A DNA stretch of 64,000 nucleotides, taken from NCBI RefSeq assembly GCF_026341515.1, contig NZ_JAPEOK010000001.1, positions 5,456,001 to 5,520,000 of the forward strand. The letters run 5' to 3'. The first letter of the stretch is position 1. Each line of letters starts with the position of its first letter. A program made the translations under genes and the position numbers. Shown piece after piece: positions 1-8,421 of the stretch. This DNA comes from Streptomyces sp. NBC_00878. GTDB lineage: Bacteria > Actinomycetota > Actinomycetes > Streptomycetales > Streptomycetaceae. Below the pieces are notes generated by a model. The model saw only the letters and a program-made list of their open reading frames with translations. It was not told the DNA's origin and ran no database searches.

Positions 1-424
1 CCGCGGTGATCTTCAGGGCCTTGTCGGCGGGCATGGCGCCGTACTGCGCGATGTCCTGGTCGAGGACCGAACCGAGCGGGCGGCCCTCGACGTACTCCAT
101 GACGATGTACGGGGTCGGCGCTCCGGCGCCCGCGGTGGAGCCGCCGTCGAGCAGCGTGTCCTCGCCGGTGTCGAAGACCGAGACGATGTTCGTGTGCGTG
201 AGCTTGGCCACCGCCTGGGCCTCGCGCCGGAAGCGCTCGCGGAAGGCCTGCTCACGGCCGAGCTCGGTGTGCAGTGTCTTGATCGCGACCTGTCGGTCGA
301 GCACCGAGTCGTACGCAAGATGGACCGAGGCCATGCCGCCTTCGCCGAGCAGGTCACGCAGTTGGTAGCGGCCGCCGGCGACCGAACGCCCCGCATACCG
401 GTCATGTGCGCCGTCCTGGCTCAT
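1..424 (-). CDS. Serine/threonine protein kinase, N-terminal part (cut by window start)
   Basis: The reverse strand encodes the N-lobe of a Hanks-type kinase. It has a glycine-rich loop (LLGEGGMASVHLAY), the ATP-anchoring lysine in QVAIKTL, and the hinge-like segment PYIVMEYVEGRPLG. The reading frame is open to base 1, so the catalytic loop and everything after it lie outside the window. ATG at 424-422 is chosen because the protein opens just before the kinase fold (MSQDGAHDRYAG...) and a GGGGGA sequence precedes it. It is divergent from a second kinase at 771, a pairing typical of paralogous kinases. Membrane anchoring and substrates cannot be judged from this fragment. Confidence 0.9.
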   Translation of the reverse strand, partial: MSQDGAHDRYAGRSVAGGRYQLRDLLGEGGMASVHLAYDSVLDRQVAIKTLHTELGREQAFRERFRREAQAVAKLTHTNIVSVFDTGEDTLLDGGSTAGAGAPTPYIVMEYVEGRPLGSVLDQDIAQYGAMPADKALKITA

Positions 425-770
425 GTCTCTGCGTCCCCCATCGGCGTGCGCCGTCACGCGGGCCGAACTGCTGCTGTGGCTCCCGCGGCGGTGATCCTTA
501 GTGTGATTCCCGGCCAAGTCTGCCGGAGGCCACTGACACGTCAAGCTCGGTGCCCGATCCGTGACCGTACGCGAAAGAAGAGTCGCGGAAGCGTTACAGG
601 TGCCGTCCGGCAGGTACACAGAATTTGCACCCGCGGACCGGCTGCGGGTTTCATGGCCGGTCCATCTCGGGTCGGCCTCGCGCACGGAGGCTGTAGCGTG
701 GCCCGACGGAGACCGTAACAACCACCGCGCGTACTTCGACCGGTGCGGACAGAAACGACGGCGAGGACTG
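425..770. promoter_or_regulatory. Intergenic region between divergent kinase genes
   Basis: These 346 bases separate two divergently transcribed kinase genes and must carry both promoters. I see no convincing palindrome or -35/-10 pair. An open frame runs through the right half into the downstream kinase, but it lacks kinase-like sequence before position 771. Confidence 0.4.
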
Positions 771-2330
771 ATGGCACAGCAGCAGCGCGCTCAGGGCCCG
801 TCCGACCCCGAGGCGACTGGCGGCGGTATGTCAGATGCGCCGGAGTTGTGGGGTAACGGCGGGCTGGTCGGGGACGGCCGATATCGGCTGACCCACAGAC
901 TGGGCCGGGGTGGTATGGCCGAGGTCTTCGGGGCCGAGGACGTCCGTCTGGGGCGGACGGTCGCGGTCAAGCTGCTCCGCTCCGACCTGGCCGAGGACCC
1001 CGTCTCCAAGGCTCGCTTCACGCGTGAGGCACAGTCGGTGGCCGGCCTCAACCACCACGCGGTGGTGGCGGTCTACGACTCCGGCGAGGACGTGGTCGGA
1101 CACCAGACCGTCCCGTACATCGTGATGGAGCTCGTCGAGGGCCACACGATCCGTGACCTGCTGCTCAACGCCGAGGCGCCCGGGCCCGAGCAGGCGCTCA
1201 TCATCGTCTCCGGGGTGCTGGAAGCGCTTGCGTATTCGCACCAGCACGGCATCGTGCACCGCGACATCAAGCCCGCGAACGTGATCATCACCAACACCGG
1301 TGCGGTCAAGGTGATGGACTTCGGCATCGCGCGCGCCCTGCACGGCGCCCAGTCCACGATGACTCAAACCGGCATGGTCATGGGCACGCCCCAGTACCTC
1401 TCGCCGGAGCAGGCGCTCGGCAAGGCGGTCGACCACCGCAGCGACCTGTACGCGACGGGCTGCCTCCTCTATGAACTCCTCGCGCTGCGGCCGCCGTTCA
1501 CCGGTGAGACGCCGCTGTCGGTGGTCTACCAGCATGTCCAGGACATTCCGGTGCCCCCTTCCGAGGTCTCGGACGCGGCGCCGCCGGAGCTGGACGGCCT
1601 GGTCATGCGCTCGCTCGCGAAGGAGCCGGACGACCGGTTCCAGACCGCGGAGGAGATGCGCGGGCTCACCCAGTACGGGCTGCAGATGCTGTACGACCAG
1701 GGTGGCCACACCGGGACCTGGAACACCGGTCCCGTGGAGATGTACGAGTCCGTGAACACCCCGGCGATGGGCTTCGCGGGCACCGCCGGGATGCCGCACC
1801 CCAGCGACTCGGGCACCACCCAGATCCCGTCACCGATACTGCCGCCCGGCCGTGGTGGCGGAGGCGACGACGGGGGCTTCGAGGGACACGGCAACCGGGG
1901 CAGCGGCCGCGGCAAGCTGTGGATCCTGGCGGTCTTCGCGGTGGTCGCGATCGCGGCGGGGGTCGCGCTGGCGCTGCAGAACGGCGCCGGGAACGGCGGC
2001 GGGAACGGCACGACGCAGTCGCCGACCGCCTCGCAGACCGAGAAGGAAGCGACTCCGAGCGAGGACCCGTCCGAGGAGCCGTCGGACGAGAACACCGAGA
2101 AGGACACCAGCACGGGCGGCAACTCGGACTTCACGCCGTCGTTCACACCATCGCCGAGCAAGTCCCCCACGCCCTCGGAGACCGAGCCGTCGGACCCGGA
2201 GGTGACGCCTTCGGACGAACCGACCGAGCCGACGGACCCGGAGGTGACGCCTTCGGAAGAACCGTCCGAGCCGGTGGAGACGGGCAACGACGGTGGCCAG
2301 ACCGGCGCGGATGCCGGCGGCGTGGGCTGA
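771..2330 (+). CDS. Membrane-anchored serine/threonine protein kinase
   Basis: 519-residue Hanks-type kinase. The glycine loop LGRGGMAEV is at about 44-52, ATP-binding lysine K67 lies in AVKLL, the catalytic loop HRDIKPANV starts at H163, and DFG is at 183-185, so all catalytic residues are present. One transmembrane helix (about 383-403) follows a Gly-rich linker. The outer tail of about 115 residues is rich in Thr, Ser, Pro, Glu and Asp, with a duplicated EVTPS(D/E)EP unit. There are no PASTA domains, so muropeptide sensing like PknB is not indicated. The start is ATG 771, preceded by GGCGAGGA; the frame is open upstream but unlike a kinase. The paired divergent kinase suggests a conserved two-kinase locus; substrates are unknown. 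Confidence 0.93.
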   Translation: MAQQQRAQGPSDPEATGGGMSDAPELWGNGGLVGDGRYRLTHRLGRGGMAEVFGAEDVRLGRTVAVKLLRSDLAEDPVSKARFTREAQSVAGLNHHAVVAVYDSGEDVVGHQTVPYIVMELVEGHTIRDLLLNAEAPGPEQALIIVSGVLEALAYSHQHGIVHRDIKPANVIITNTGAVKVMDFGIARALHGAQSTMTQTGMVMGTPQYLSPEQALGKAVDHRSDLYATGCLLYELLALRPPFTGETPLSVVYQHVQDIPVPPSEVSDAAPPELDGLVMRSLAKEPDDRFQTAEEMRGLTQYGLQMLYDQGGHTGTWNTGPVEMYESVNTPAMGFAGTAGMPHPSDSGTTQIPSPILPPGRGGGGDDGGFEGHGNRGSGRGKLWILAVFAVVAIAAGVALALQNGAGNGGGNGTTQSPTASQTEKEATPSEDPSEEPSDENTEKDTSTGGNSDFTPSFTPSPSKSPTPSETEPSDPEVTPSDEPTEPTDPEVTPSEEPSEPVETGNDGGQTGADAGGVG

Positions 2331-2354
2331 CCCGGCTTCCTTCTTCACGACCAT

Positions 2355-2404
2355 CACGCGCGCGCGTGGGACCCGGAATCGGGCTCCACGCGCGCGTGGC
2401 TTTT
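2355..2404. terminator. Hairpin terminator between convergent genes
   Basis: The arms CACGCGCGCGCGTGGG and CCACGCGCGCGTGG form a GC-rich stem followed by TTTT on the plus strand. It sits between the end of the kinase gene (2330) and the end of the oppositely oriented phosphotransferase gene (2450), so it may serve both. Confidence 0.7.
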
Positions 2405-2449
2405 CCCGTTCACGAGTTCCTGGGCCGAGCCGACGGACACGGGTGAGCG

Positions 2450-3475
2450 TCACCCGACGAACGCCTCGCACACCGCGTCGTACTCGCGCGTCCACCACAC
2501 CGCCAGCGCGGAGACCGCGGGGAACTGCGGGTCGGCGCGGGTGTCCCCGCGCTCGTAGTGCCAGCGCAGTATCCAGAAGTCGTTGAGCCGCTCCCACCAC
2601 ACGCGGTGCACGGCGGCCGAGAGCTCGGACGGGGTGGCCCGCGCGGATCGCCGGTACGCGCGCGCGTACGCCCGTACCTTCGTCAGGTCGAGCGTGCCGG
2701 CGGGACGTACGAAGAAGATCACCGCGGCGCGTACCGCCTCCTCGGCCTGCGGCTGGACGCCGAGCCGGTCCCAGTCGACGATCGCGGCGGGGGTGTCTCC
2801 CCGGTAGAGCACGTTGAAGGGGTGGAAGTCCCCGTGCACCCAGCCCACGGAGCCGCCCTGCGGGGGCCGTCGGTCCGCGTGCCGCTCCAGGAGGGCGCGC
2901 CGCTCCAGGAGGCGGTGGCGGGCCAGTTCGTCGAAGGCGTCCGCCGGGTGGTGGCGGCGTACCCGGGCGAGCAGGTCGTCGATGAGCGCGAAGGTGTCGG
3001 CGGGGTCCGCGCTCTCCGCGCGCTCCTCGGACTGCCGCGGCGGCATCACCCGCTCCAGGGACGCGTGTACGACGCCCAGGAGGGCCCCCAGGCGCCGGCA
3101 CTGCACCTCGGTGAGCTGGGCGCCGCTGCGGTGGCGTCCGTCGATCCAGGGGTGCAGCGCGTACGCGTGGCCGCCGATGACGGCGACCGTGCGGCCGTCG
3201 GTGCCGGTCAGCGGCGGGGCCACCGGGACGCCGAGGTCGGCCAGGCGCTGGGTCGCGCAGTGCTGGCGGGCGATCGCGGCGGGGTCGGCGGTCTCGGGGT
3301 CGAAATGGTGCTTGAGGAAGTACCGGCCCTGAGTGGTGGCGAGCCGGTAGCCGCGGTTCAGCAGCCCTTGGTCGACGGGTTCGCAGGCCAGCGGGACCCC
3401 GGCGGCGTACCGCCGCAGCAGGGCGCCCAGCGGGGGTGCGGGGGAGAGGGTGGGCGAAACAGATGAGCGCGGCAC
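2450..3475 (-). CDS. Phosphotransferase family protein (APH/choline kinase fold)
   Basis: 341 residues with the aminoglycoside phosphotransferase/homoserine kinase-like fold. The nucleotide-anchoring segment is GRYFLKHHF (about 50-58), the catalytic motif VHGDFHPFNV is at about 213-222, and the Mg-binding IVDWDRLG at 232-239. Motif spacing is normal for the family. The acceptor substrate cannot be inferred; Streptomyces have many such paralogues and most are not resistance genes. The GTG start at 3475 has only a weak ribosome binding site. The gene converges on the kinase gene, with a hairpin between them. Confidence 0.82.
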   Translation of the reverse strand: MPRSSVSPTLSPAPPLGALLRRYAAGVPLACEPVDQGLLNRGYRLATTQGRYFLKHHFDPETADPAAIARQHCATQRLADLGVPVAPPLTGTDGRTVAVIGGHAYALHPWIDGRHRSGAQLTEVQCRRLGALLGVVHASLERVMPPRQSEERAESADPADTFALIDDLLARVRRHHPADAFDELARHRLLERRALLERHADRRPPQGGSVGWVHGDFHPFNVLYRGDTPAAIVDWDRLGVQPQAEEAVRAAVIFFVRPAGTLDLTKVRAYARAYRRSARATPSELSAAVHRVWWERLNDFWILRWHYERGDTRADPQFPAVSALAVWWTREYDAVCEAFVG

Positions 3476-3597
3476 GCGCCAGATGTTAGGGCACCCGAGA
3501 GGCCCTTGACCTCGGGCTTGTCACGGACGGTACGTGTGTGGCAGCAGCGGGCCATGGCCGGTGGAGTGCACGGTGGTGTGCGGCACCACGGAGGGGT

Positions 3598-3647
3598 CGG
3601 CCTCTACGGAGTGCGCGGACAAGAGCGGCCTCTACGGAGTGCGCGGA
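3598..3647. repeat. 22-bp direct repeat, two copies, 28-bp period
   Basis: A 22-bp sequence beginning CGGCCTCTACGGAGTG occurs identically at 3598-3619 and 3626-3647. It lies just downstream of the stop of the damaged response-regulator gene. It may be a scar of local rearrangement; no function is visible. Confidence 0.7.
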
Positions 3648-3660
3648 AAACGCGGAAGGC

Positions 3661-4060
3661 TCAGCGCTGCTTCTCCGCCTGCATCCGGGCCACGTACGCG
3701 GCCGCCTGCGCACGCCACTCCCTACCGAGTTTGGAAAGCAGACTAACCCGAGGTGCCCGCCATGATCGCGTCGAACAGCGCCTCGTCGTCGGCGTAGGAC
3801 GTCAGCGTGAGGCATTTGATGCTTTCGTCCCGCGAGCGGATCTCGCGGCACACCTCGACTCCGCTGCCGTCCGGCAGCCGTACGTCGAGGACGGCGACGT
3901 CCGGGTGCGTGGCCGGAATTCGCGCCAGAGCGTCGGCCGCCGTACCGGCCTCGCCGACCACCACGATGTCGTCCTCCACCGAGAACAGTTCGTGAACACC
4001 GCGGCGGACCACCTCGTGGTCATCGAGAAGAAATACAGTGATTTTTCCCTCTTCGTGCAC
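3661..4060 (-). pseudogene. NarL/LuxR-type response regulator with internal deletion
   Basis: From GTG at about 4060 the reverse strand encodes a nearly complete receiver domain: [14 protein letters not shown] with the acidic pocket, then [14 protein letters not shown] with the phospho-acceptor Asp, ending [12 protein letters not shown] stop (3745-3743) follows. In another frame, 3741-3661 encodes LLSKLGREWRAQAAAYVARM and a few more residues to a stop, which is the C-terminal end of a LuxR-type helix-turn-helix domain. The segment normally linking them, roughly 80-90 residues holding the end of the receiver, linker and most of the DNA-binding domain, is missing. The natural reading is a deletion with frameshift, leaving a receiver-only product at best. 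The true start is uncertain; no clear ribosome binding site is seen. Confidence 0.85.
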
Positions 4061-4208
4061 GGAGTCAGTGCCACACACGATCTTTCCGACCGCCCCGGTC
4101 GAGCTCTTCCCGTCCCCGGGGTGACCGGGATAACGTGCCGGTGTTCCGGCCCCCTGCAAGGCTGTAACCAGTGCTGTGACCAGCGGCTGTTCCCGACCCG
4201 CGCGAAGT

Positions 4209-4247
4209 GATCGGATTTTCGAGTCGAAGGTACTCGGAAATCCGATC
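4209..4247. promoter_or_regulatory. Imperfect 16-bp inverted repeat upstream of bkdA
   Basis: GATCGGATTTTCGAGT (4209-4224) and ACTCGGAAATCCGATC (4232-4247) are inverted repeats matching at 15 of 16 positions, with a 7-base spacer. The site lies in the 378-base gap between the damaged regulator gene and bkdA, about 190 bases before the bkdA start. It could be an operator for the bkd operon or a hairpin. The rest of the gap shows no other clear feature apart from a GGAGGAG ribosome binding site before 4439. Confidence 0.6.
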
Positions 4248-4438
4248 AAATCGCAGGTCAGGATGGGTCTCGCAAAATGTGGAGCACTGGGTAACGTGGT
4301 GGTTGCAGGGCGCTCGCCGGGGCACCTGTTACGCCTGTTCCCGGCCGAGGGCACCCACCCCGTGCGCGGGTACGGAGATCAGGCGAGCCGCACTGGCCAC
4401 CCGGCAACCCCGGGGGCCGGACCGACGGAGGAGCACAC

Positions 4439-5605
4439 GTGACCGTGGAGAGTACTGCCGCGCGCAAGCCGCGACGCGGCGCGGGTACCAAGCGCACCGC
4501 TGCGAAGAAGCCGCCGGGCGCCCAGCCCGACCTCGTACAGCTGCTGACCCCCGAGGGCAAGCGCGTCAAGAATGGCGAATATGACGCGTACGTAGCCGAC
4601 ATCACCCCCGAAGAGCTCCGCGGCCTCTACCGCGACATGGTGCTCACCCGCCGCTTCGACGCGGAGGCCACCTCTCTCCAGCGCCAGGGCGAGCTGGGCC
4701 TGTGGGCCTCGCTGCTCGGCCAGGAGGCCGCCCAGATCGGCTCCGGACGGGCCACCCGCGAGGACGACTACGTCTTCCCGACCTACCGCGAGCACGGCGT
4801 GGCCTGGTGCCGCGGGGTCGACCCGACCAACCTCCTCGGCATGTTCCGCGGTGTGAACAACGGCGGCTGGGACCCGAACAGCAACAACTTCCACCTCTAC
4901 ACGATCGTCATCGGCTCGCAGACGCTGCACGCCACCGGCTACGCCATGGGCGTCGCCAAGGACGGCGCCGACTCGGCCGTGATCGCGTACTTCGGAGACG
5001 GCGCCTCCAGCCAGGGCGACGTCGCTGAATCGTTCACCTTCTCCGCGGTCTACAACGCTCCCGTCGTGTTCTTCTGCCAGAACAACCAGTGGGCCATCTC
5101 CGAGCCCACCGAGCGCCAGACCCGCGTCCCGCTCTACCAGCGCGCGCAGGGCTACGGCTTCCCGGGCGTCCGCGTCGACGGCAACGACGTCCTCGCCTGC
5201 CTGGCCGTCACCAAGTGGGCCCTGGAGCGGGCCCGCCGGGGCGAGGGGCCCACGCTCGTCGAGGCGTACACGTACCGCATGGGCGCCCACACCACCTCGG
5301 ACGACCCGACCAAGTACCGGGCTGACGAGGAGCGCGAGGCGTGGGCGGCGAAGGACCCGATCCAGCGCCTGCGCACGTACCTGGAGGCTTCAAACCACGC
5401 GGACGAGGGATTCTTCGCGGAACTCGAAGCCGAGAGCGAGGCGTTGGGAAGGCGAGTGCGCGAAGTGGTCCGTGCCATGCCGGACCCGGACCACTTCGCC
5501 ATCTTCGAGAACGTGTACGCGGACGGACACGCGCTCGTCGACGAGGAACGGGCCCAGTTCGCGGCCTACCAGGCGTCGTTCGCCGATGAAGGGGAGGGCA
5601 AGTAG
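4439..5605 (+). CDS. bkdA: Branched-chain 2-oxo acid dehydrogenase E1 alpha
   Basis: 388-residue E1 alpha subunit of the thiamin-diphosphate-dependent branched-chain keto acid dehydrogenase. It decarboxylates keto acids from Val, Leu and Ile and passes acyl groups to E2, supplying acyl-CoA starters for branched fatty acids and polyketides. The ThDP motif runs from GDG (186-188) through GDVAESFTFSAVYNAPVVFF to QNNQ. The E1 alpha signatures YREHG and YRMGAHTTSDDPTKYR are present. A basic, low-complexity extension of about 30 residues precedes the fold. The start is GTG 4439, behind GGAGGAG. It is the first gene of a three-gene operon; bkdB follows after 2 bases. A pyruvate dehydrogenase E1 alpha is the main alternative, but operon layout favours bkd. 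Confidence 0.93.
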   Translation: MTVESTAARKPRRGAGTKRTAAKKPPGAQPDLVQLLTPEGKRVKNGEYDAYVADITPEELRGLYRDMVLTRRFDAEATSLQRQGELGLWASLLGQEAAQIGSGRATREDDYVFPTYREHGVAWCRGVDPTNLLGMFRGVNNGGWDPNSNNFHLYTIVIGSQTLHATGYAMGVAKDGADSAVIAYFGDGASSQGDVAESFTFSAVYNAPVVFFCQNNQWAISEPTERQTRVPLYQRAQGYGFPGVRVDGNDVLACLAVTKWALERARRGEGPTLVEAYTYRMGAHTTSDDPTKYRADEEREAWAAKDPIQRLRTYLEASNHADEGFFAELEAESEALGRRVREVVRAMPDPDHFAIFENVYADGHALVDEERAQFAAYQASFADEGEGK

Positions 5606-5607
5606 CG

Positions 5608-6588
5608 ATGACCGCGGAAAAGATGGCGCTGGCCAAGGCGCTCAACGAATCGCTGCGCACGGCCCTCGACGCCGACCCCAAGGTCCTGATCATGGGTGAG
5701 GACGTCGGCAAGCTCGGCGGTGTGTTCCGGGTGACCGACGGCCTGCAGAAGGACTTCGGCGAGGAGCGGGTCATCGACACCCCGCTCGCCGAGTCGGGCA
5801 TCATCGGCACGGCGATCGGCCTCGCGCTGCGCGGCTACCGCCCGGTGGCGGAGATCCAGTTCGACGGCTTCGTCTTCCCGGCGTACGACCAGATCGTCAC
5901 GCAGCTCGCGAAGATGCACGCACGGGCGCTGGGCAAGATCAAGCTCCCCGTCGTGATCCGCATTCCGTACGGGGGCGGCATCGGCGCGGTCGAGCACCAC
6001 TCCGAGTCCCCGGAAGCGCTCTTCGCGCACGTCGCGGGCCTCAAGGTGGTCTCCCCGTCGAACGCCTCCGACGCGTACTGGATGATGCAGCAGGCCATCC
6101 AGAGCGACGACCCGGTGATCTTCTTCGAGCCCAAGCGGCGCTACTGGGACAAGTCCGAGGTGAACCGCGAGGCGATCCCCGGCCCGCTCCACAAGGCACG
6201 CGTGGTGCGCGAGGGCAGCGACCTGACACTGGCCGCGTACGGGCCGATGGTGAAGGTCTGCCAGGAGGCCGCGGCCGCCGCCCAGGAGGAGGGCAAGTCC
6301 CTCGAAGTGCTGGACCTGCGGTCCATGTCCCCGATCGACTTCGACTCCCTCCAGACCTCGGTCGAGAAGACCCGCCGCCTGGTCGTGGTCCACGAGGCAC
6401 CGGTGTTCCTGGGGACGGGCGCGGAGATCGCGGCCCGGATCACGGAGCGGTGCTTCTACCACCTGGAGGCGCCCGTGCTGCGGGTGGGCGGCTATCACGC
6501 GCCCTACCCGCCGGCACGGCTGGAGGATGAGTACCTGCCGGGTCTGGACCGGGTGCTCGACGCCGTCGACCGCTCGCTGGCGTACTGA
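5608..6588 (+). CDS. bkdB: Branched-chain 2-oxo acid dehydrogenase E1 beta
   Basis: 326 residues, the usual length for E1 beta. The N-terminal transketolase pyrimidine-binding domain contains LIMGEDVGKLGGVFRVTDGL and TPLAESGIIGTAIGLAL. The C-terminal transketolase domain has the segments LDLRSMSPID and VVVHEAPVFLGTGAEI. It forms the alpha2beta2 E1 with the product of the preceding gene. ATG 5608 follows an AGGGGAGGG sequence that overlaps the end of bkdA, suggesting translational coupling. Confidence 0.94.
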   Translation: MTAEKMALAKALNESLRTALDADPKVLIMGEDVGKLGGVFRVTDGLQKDFGEERVIDTPLAESGIIGTAIGLALRGYRPVAEIQFDGFVFPAYDQIVTQLAKMHARALGKIKLPVVIRIPYGGGIGAVEHHSESPEALFAHVAGLKVVSPSNASDAYWMMQQAIQSDDPVIFFEPKRRYWDKSEVNREAIPGPLHKARVVREGSDLTLAAYGPMVKVCQEAAAAAQEEGKSLEVLDLRSMSPIDFDSLQTSVEKTRRLVVVHEAPVFLGTGAEIAARITERCFYHLEAPVLRVGGYHAPYPPARLEDEYLPGLDRVLDAVDRSLAY

Positions 6589-6598
6589 GGAGAGGGTC

Positions 6599-8230
6599 GT
6601 GACGACGATGACTGAGACTGCCTCGGGACTTCGCGAGTTCAAGATGCCCGACGTGGGCGAGGGTCTGACCGAGGCGGAGATCCTCAAGTGGTACGTCCAG
6701 CCCGGTGACACGGTCACCGACGGCCAGGTGGTGTGCGAGGTCGAAACCGCCAAGGCCGCGGTCGAGCTGCCGATTCCCTTCGACGGGGTGGTGCACGAGC
6801 TGCGCTTCCCCGAGGGGACGACGGTGGACGTCGGCCAGGTGATCATCGCGGTGGATGTGGCGGGTGGCGGGGCCGCTCCGGTCGCGACACCGGTCGCGGC
6901 CCCGACCGAGGCGGGGGCTCCGGCCGGCTCGGCTCCGGCGACTCCCTCCGCTCCATCCACCCCATCGACCCCGTCCTCTCCCACTGCTCCGCTCGCTCCG
7001 GTGGCTCCGGTGGCTCCGGTGGCTCCGGTGGCTCCGGTGGCTCCGGTGGAGCAGACCGGGGCTCTTCCTGAGAAGCCCTCGGCTTCTGAAGCCTCGGATG
7101 CCTCCGAGGCTTCAGAGCGGAAGCCCAAGTCCGAGGGACGTAAGCCGGTTCTCGTCGGGTACGGCGTCGCGGAGTCCTCCACGAAGCGCCGCCCCCGCAG
7201 GGTGGTTCCGGCCCGGCAGCCCGAGGCGGCAGCGGCGGTCGCGGCCGTCCAGAGCGAGCTGAACGGGCATGCGGCTCCGGCGGCCCGCCCGCTCGCCAAG
7301 CCTCCGGTGCGCAAGCTGGCCAAGGATCTCGGCGTCGACCTGGCGACGGTCACGCCGTCCGGTCCCGACGGGGTCATCACGCGCGAGGACGTGCACGCGG
7401 CGGTGGCCCCGGCCGCTCCCGCCCAGGCGCCCCCGGTCACGGCGGCGCCCCCGCAGGCGCCCGCTCCCGTCCGGGCTCCGGCTCCCGCTCCGGCATCGGC
7501 GTCGGCCCCGGTCGTCACGTACGACGGTGTCCGGGAGACCCGTATCCCGGTCAAGGGCGTCCGTAAGGTCACGGCTCAGGCCGTGGTCAGTTCGGCGTTC
7601 ACCGCGCCGCATGTCACCGAGTTCGTCACGGTGGACGTGACGCGCACGATGAAGCTGGTCGAGGAGCTCAAGCAGGACAAGGAGATGCAGGGGCTGCGGG
7701 TCAACCCGCTGCTGCTGATCGCCAAGGCGCTGCTGGTCGCGGTCAAGCGCCACCCGGACATCAACGCCTCGTGGGACGAGGCCAACCAGGAGATCGTCCA
7801 GAAGCACTACGTGAACCTGGGTATCGCCGCCGCCACCCCCCGCGGCCTGATCGTCCCGAACATCAAGGACGCCCACACCAAGACCCTGCCCCAGCTCGCC
7901 GAGGCCCTCGGGAAGCTGGTCGCCACCGCGCGCGAGGGGAAGACGTCGCCGGCGGCCATGCAGGGCGGCACGGTGACGATCACGAATGTGGGTGTGTTCG
8001 GCGTCGACACCGGTACGCCGATTCTCAACCCCGGTGAGTCCGCGATCCTCGCGGTCGGATCGATCAAGCTCCAGCCGTGGGTCCACAAGGGCAAGGTCAA
8101 GCCTCGTCAGGTGACCACGTTGGCGTTGTCCTTCGATCACCGGCTGGTGGACGGGGAGCTGGGCTCCAAGGTGCTTGCCGATGTGGCGGCGATCCTGGAG
8201 CAGCCCAAGCGGTTGATTACTTGGGGGTAG
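6599..8230 (+). CDS. bkdC: Branched-chain 2-oxo acid dehydrogenase E2 (dihydrolipoamide acyltransferase)
   Basis: About 543 residues. An N-terminal lipoyl domain carries the lipoylated lysine K52 in EVETAKAAVE. An Ala/Pro-rich linker includes a slippage-prone run of VAP units. The peripheral subunit-binding domain is VRKLAKDLGVDLATVTPSG, and after a second Ala/Pro linker comes the catalytic domain with DHRLVDG (H514, D518). It transfers the acyl group from lipoyl to CoA. GTG 6599 is preferred because GAGGAGAGGG lies just upstream; ATG 6608 is an alternative. No E3 gene is present here, so the lipoamide dehydrogenase must be encoded elsewhere. Confidence 0.94.
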   Translation: MTTMTETASGLREFKMPDVGEGLTEAEILKWYVQPGDTVTDGQVVCEVETAKAAVELPIPFDGVVHELRFPEGTTVDVGQVIIAVDVAGGGAAPVATPVAAPTEAGAPAGSAPATPSAPSTPSTPSSPTAPLAPVAPVAPVAPVAPVAPVEQTGALPEKPSASEASDASEASERKPKSEGRKPVLVGYGVAESSTKRRPRRVVPARQPEAAAAVAAVQSELNGHAAPAARPLAKPPVRKLAKDLGVDLATVTPSGPDGVITREDVHAAVAPAAPAQAPPVTAAPPQAPAPVRAPAPAPASASAPVVTYDGVRETRIPVKGVRKVTAQAVVSSAFTAPHVTEFVTVDVTRTMKLVEELKQDKEMQGLRVNPLLLIAKALLVAVKRHPDINASWDEANQEIVQKHYVNLGIAAATPRGLIVPNIKDAHTKTLPQLAEALGKLVATAREGKTSPAAMQGGTVTITNVGVFGVDTGTPILNPGESAILAVGSIKLQPWVHKGKVKPRQVTTLALSFDHRLVDGELGSKVLADVAAILEQPKRLITWG

Positions 8231-8325
8231 CGGCTCGGCTGCGGGGTGGTGGGGGCTGGTCGCGCCCATGCGGCGGAGCCGCAGAATGTGACAGCCCCCC
8301 CGCCCCCGCCCCCCCCAAAAAAGCT

Positions 8326-8372
8326 GCGCAGTTCCCCGCGCCCCCATTTTTTGGGGGCGCGGGGAACTGCGC
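8326..8372. terminator. Perfect 20-bp stem-loop (interspersed Streptomyces hairpin repeat)
   Basis: The arm GCGCAGTTCCCCGCGCCCCC (8326-8345) pairs perfectly with 8353-8372 around a 7-base loop. It lies between the convergent ends of bkdC and the DD-peptidase gene and can serve as a bidirectional terminator. The same hairpin family recurs near 31222, 59940-60055 and 63205-63265, so it is also a dispersed repeat. The flank 8250-8295 (GGCGGAGCCGCAGAATGTGACAG) belongs to the same family. Confidence 0.8.
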
Positions 8373-8421
8373 GACCAGCCACACACGGCCCGCGGGCGAA
8401 CACCCTCGCGGAGCGACTCGC

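Noticed and set aside
5566..7572. A 668-codon minus-strand open frame opposite bkdB/bkdC
   Set aside because: Low-complexity Gly/Ala/Thr sequence, shadow of the strongly supported bkd genes.
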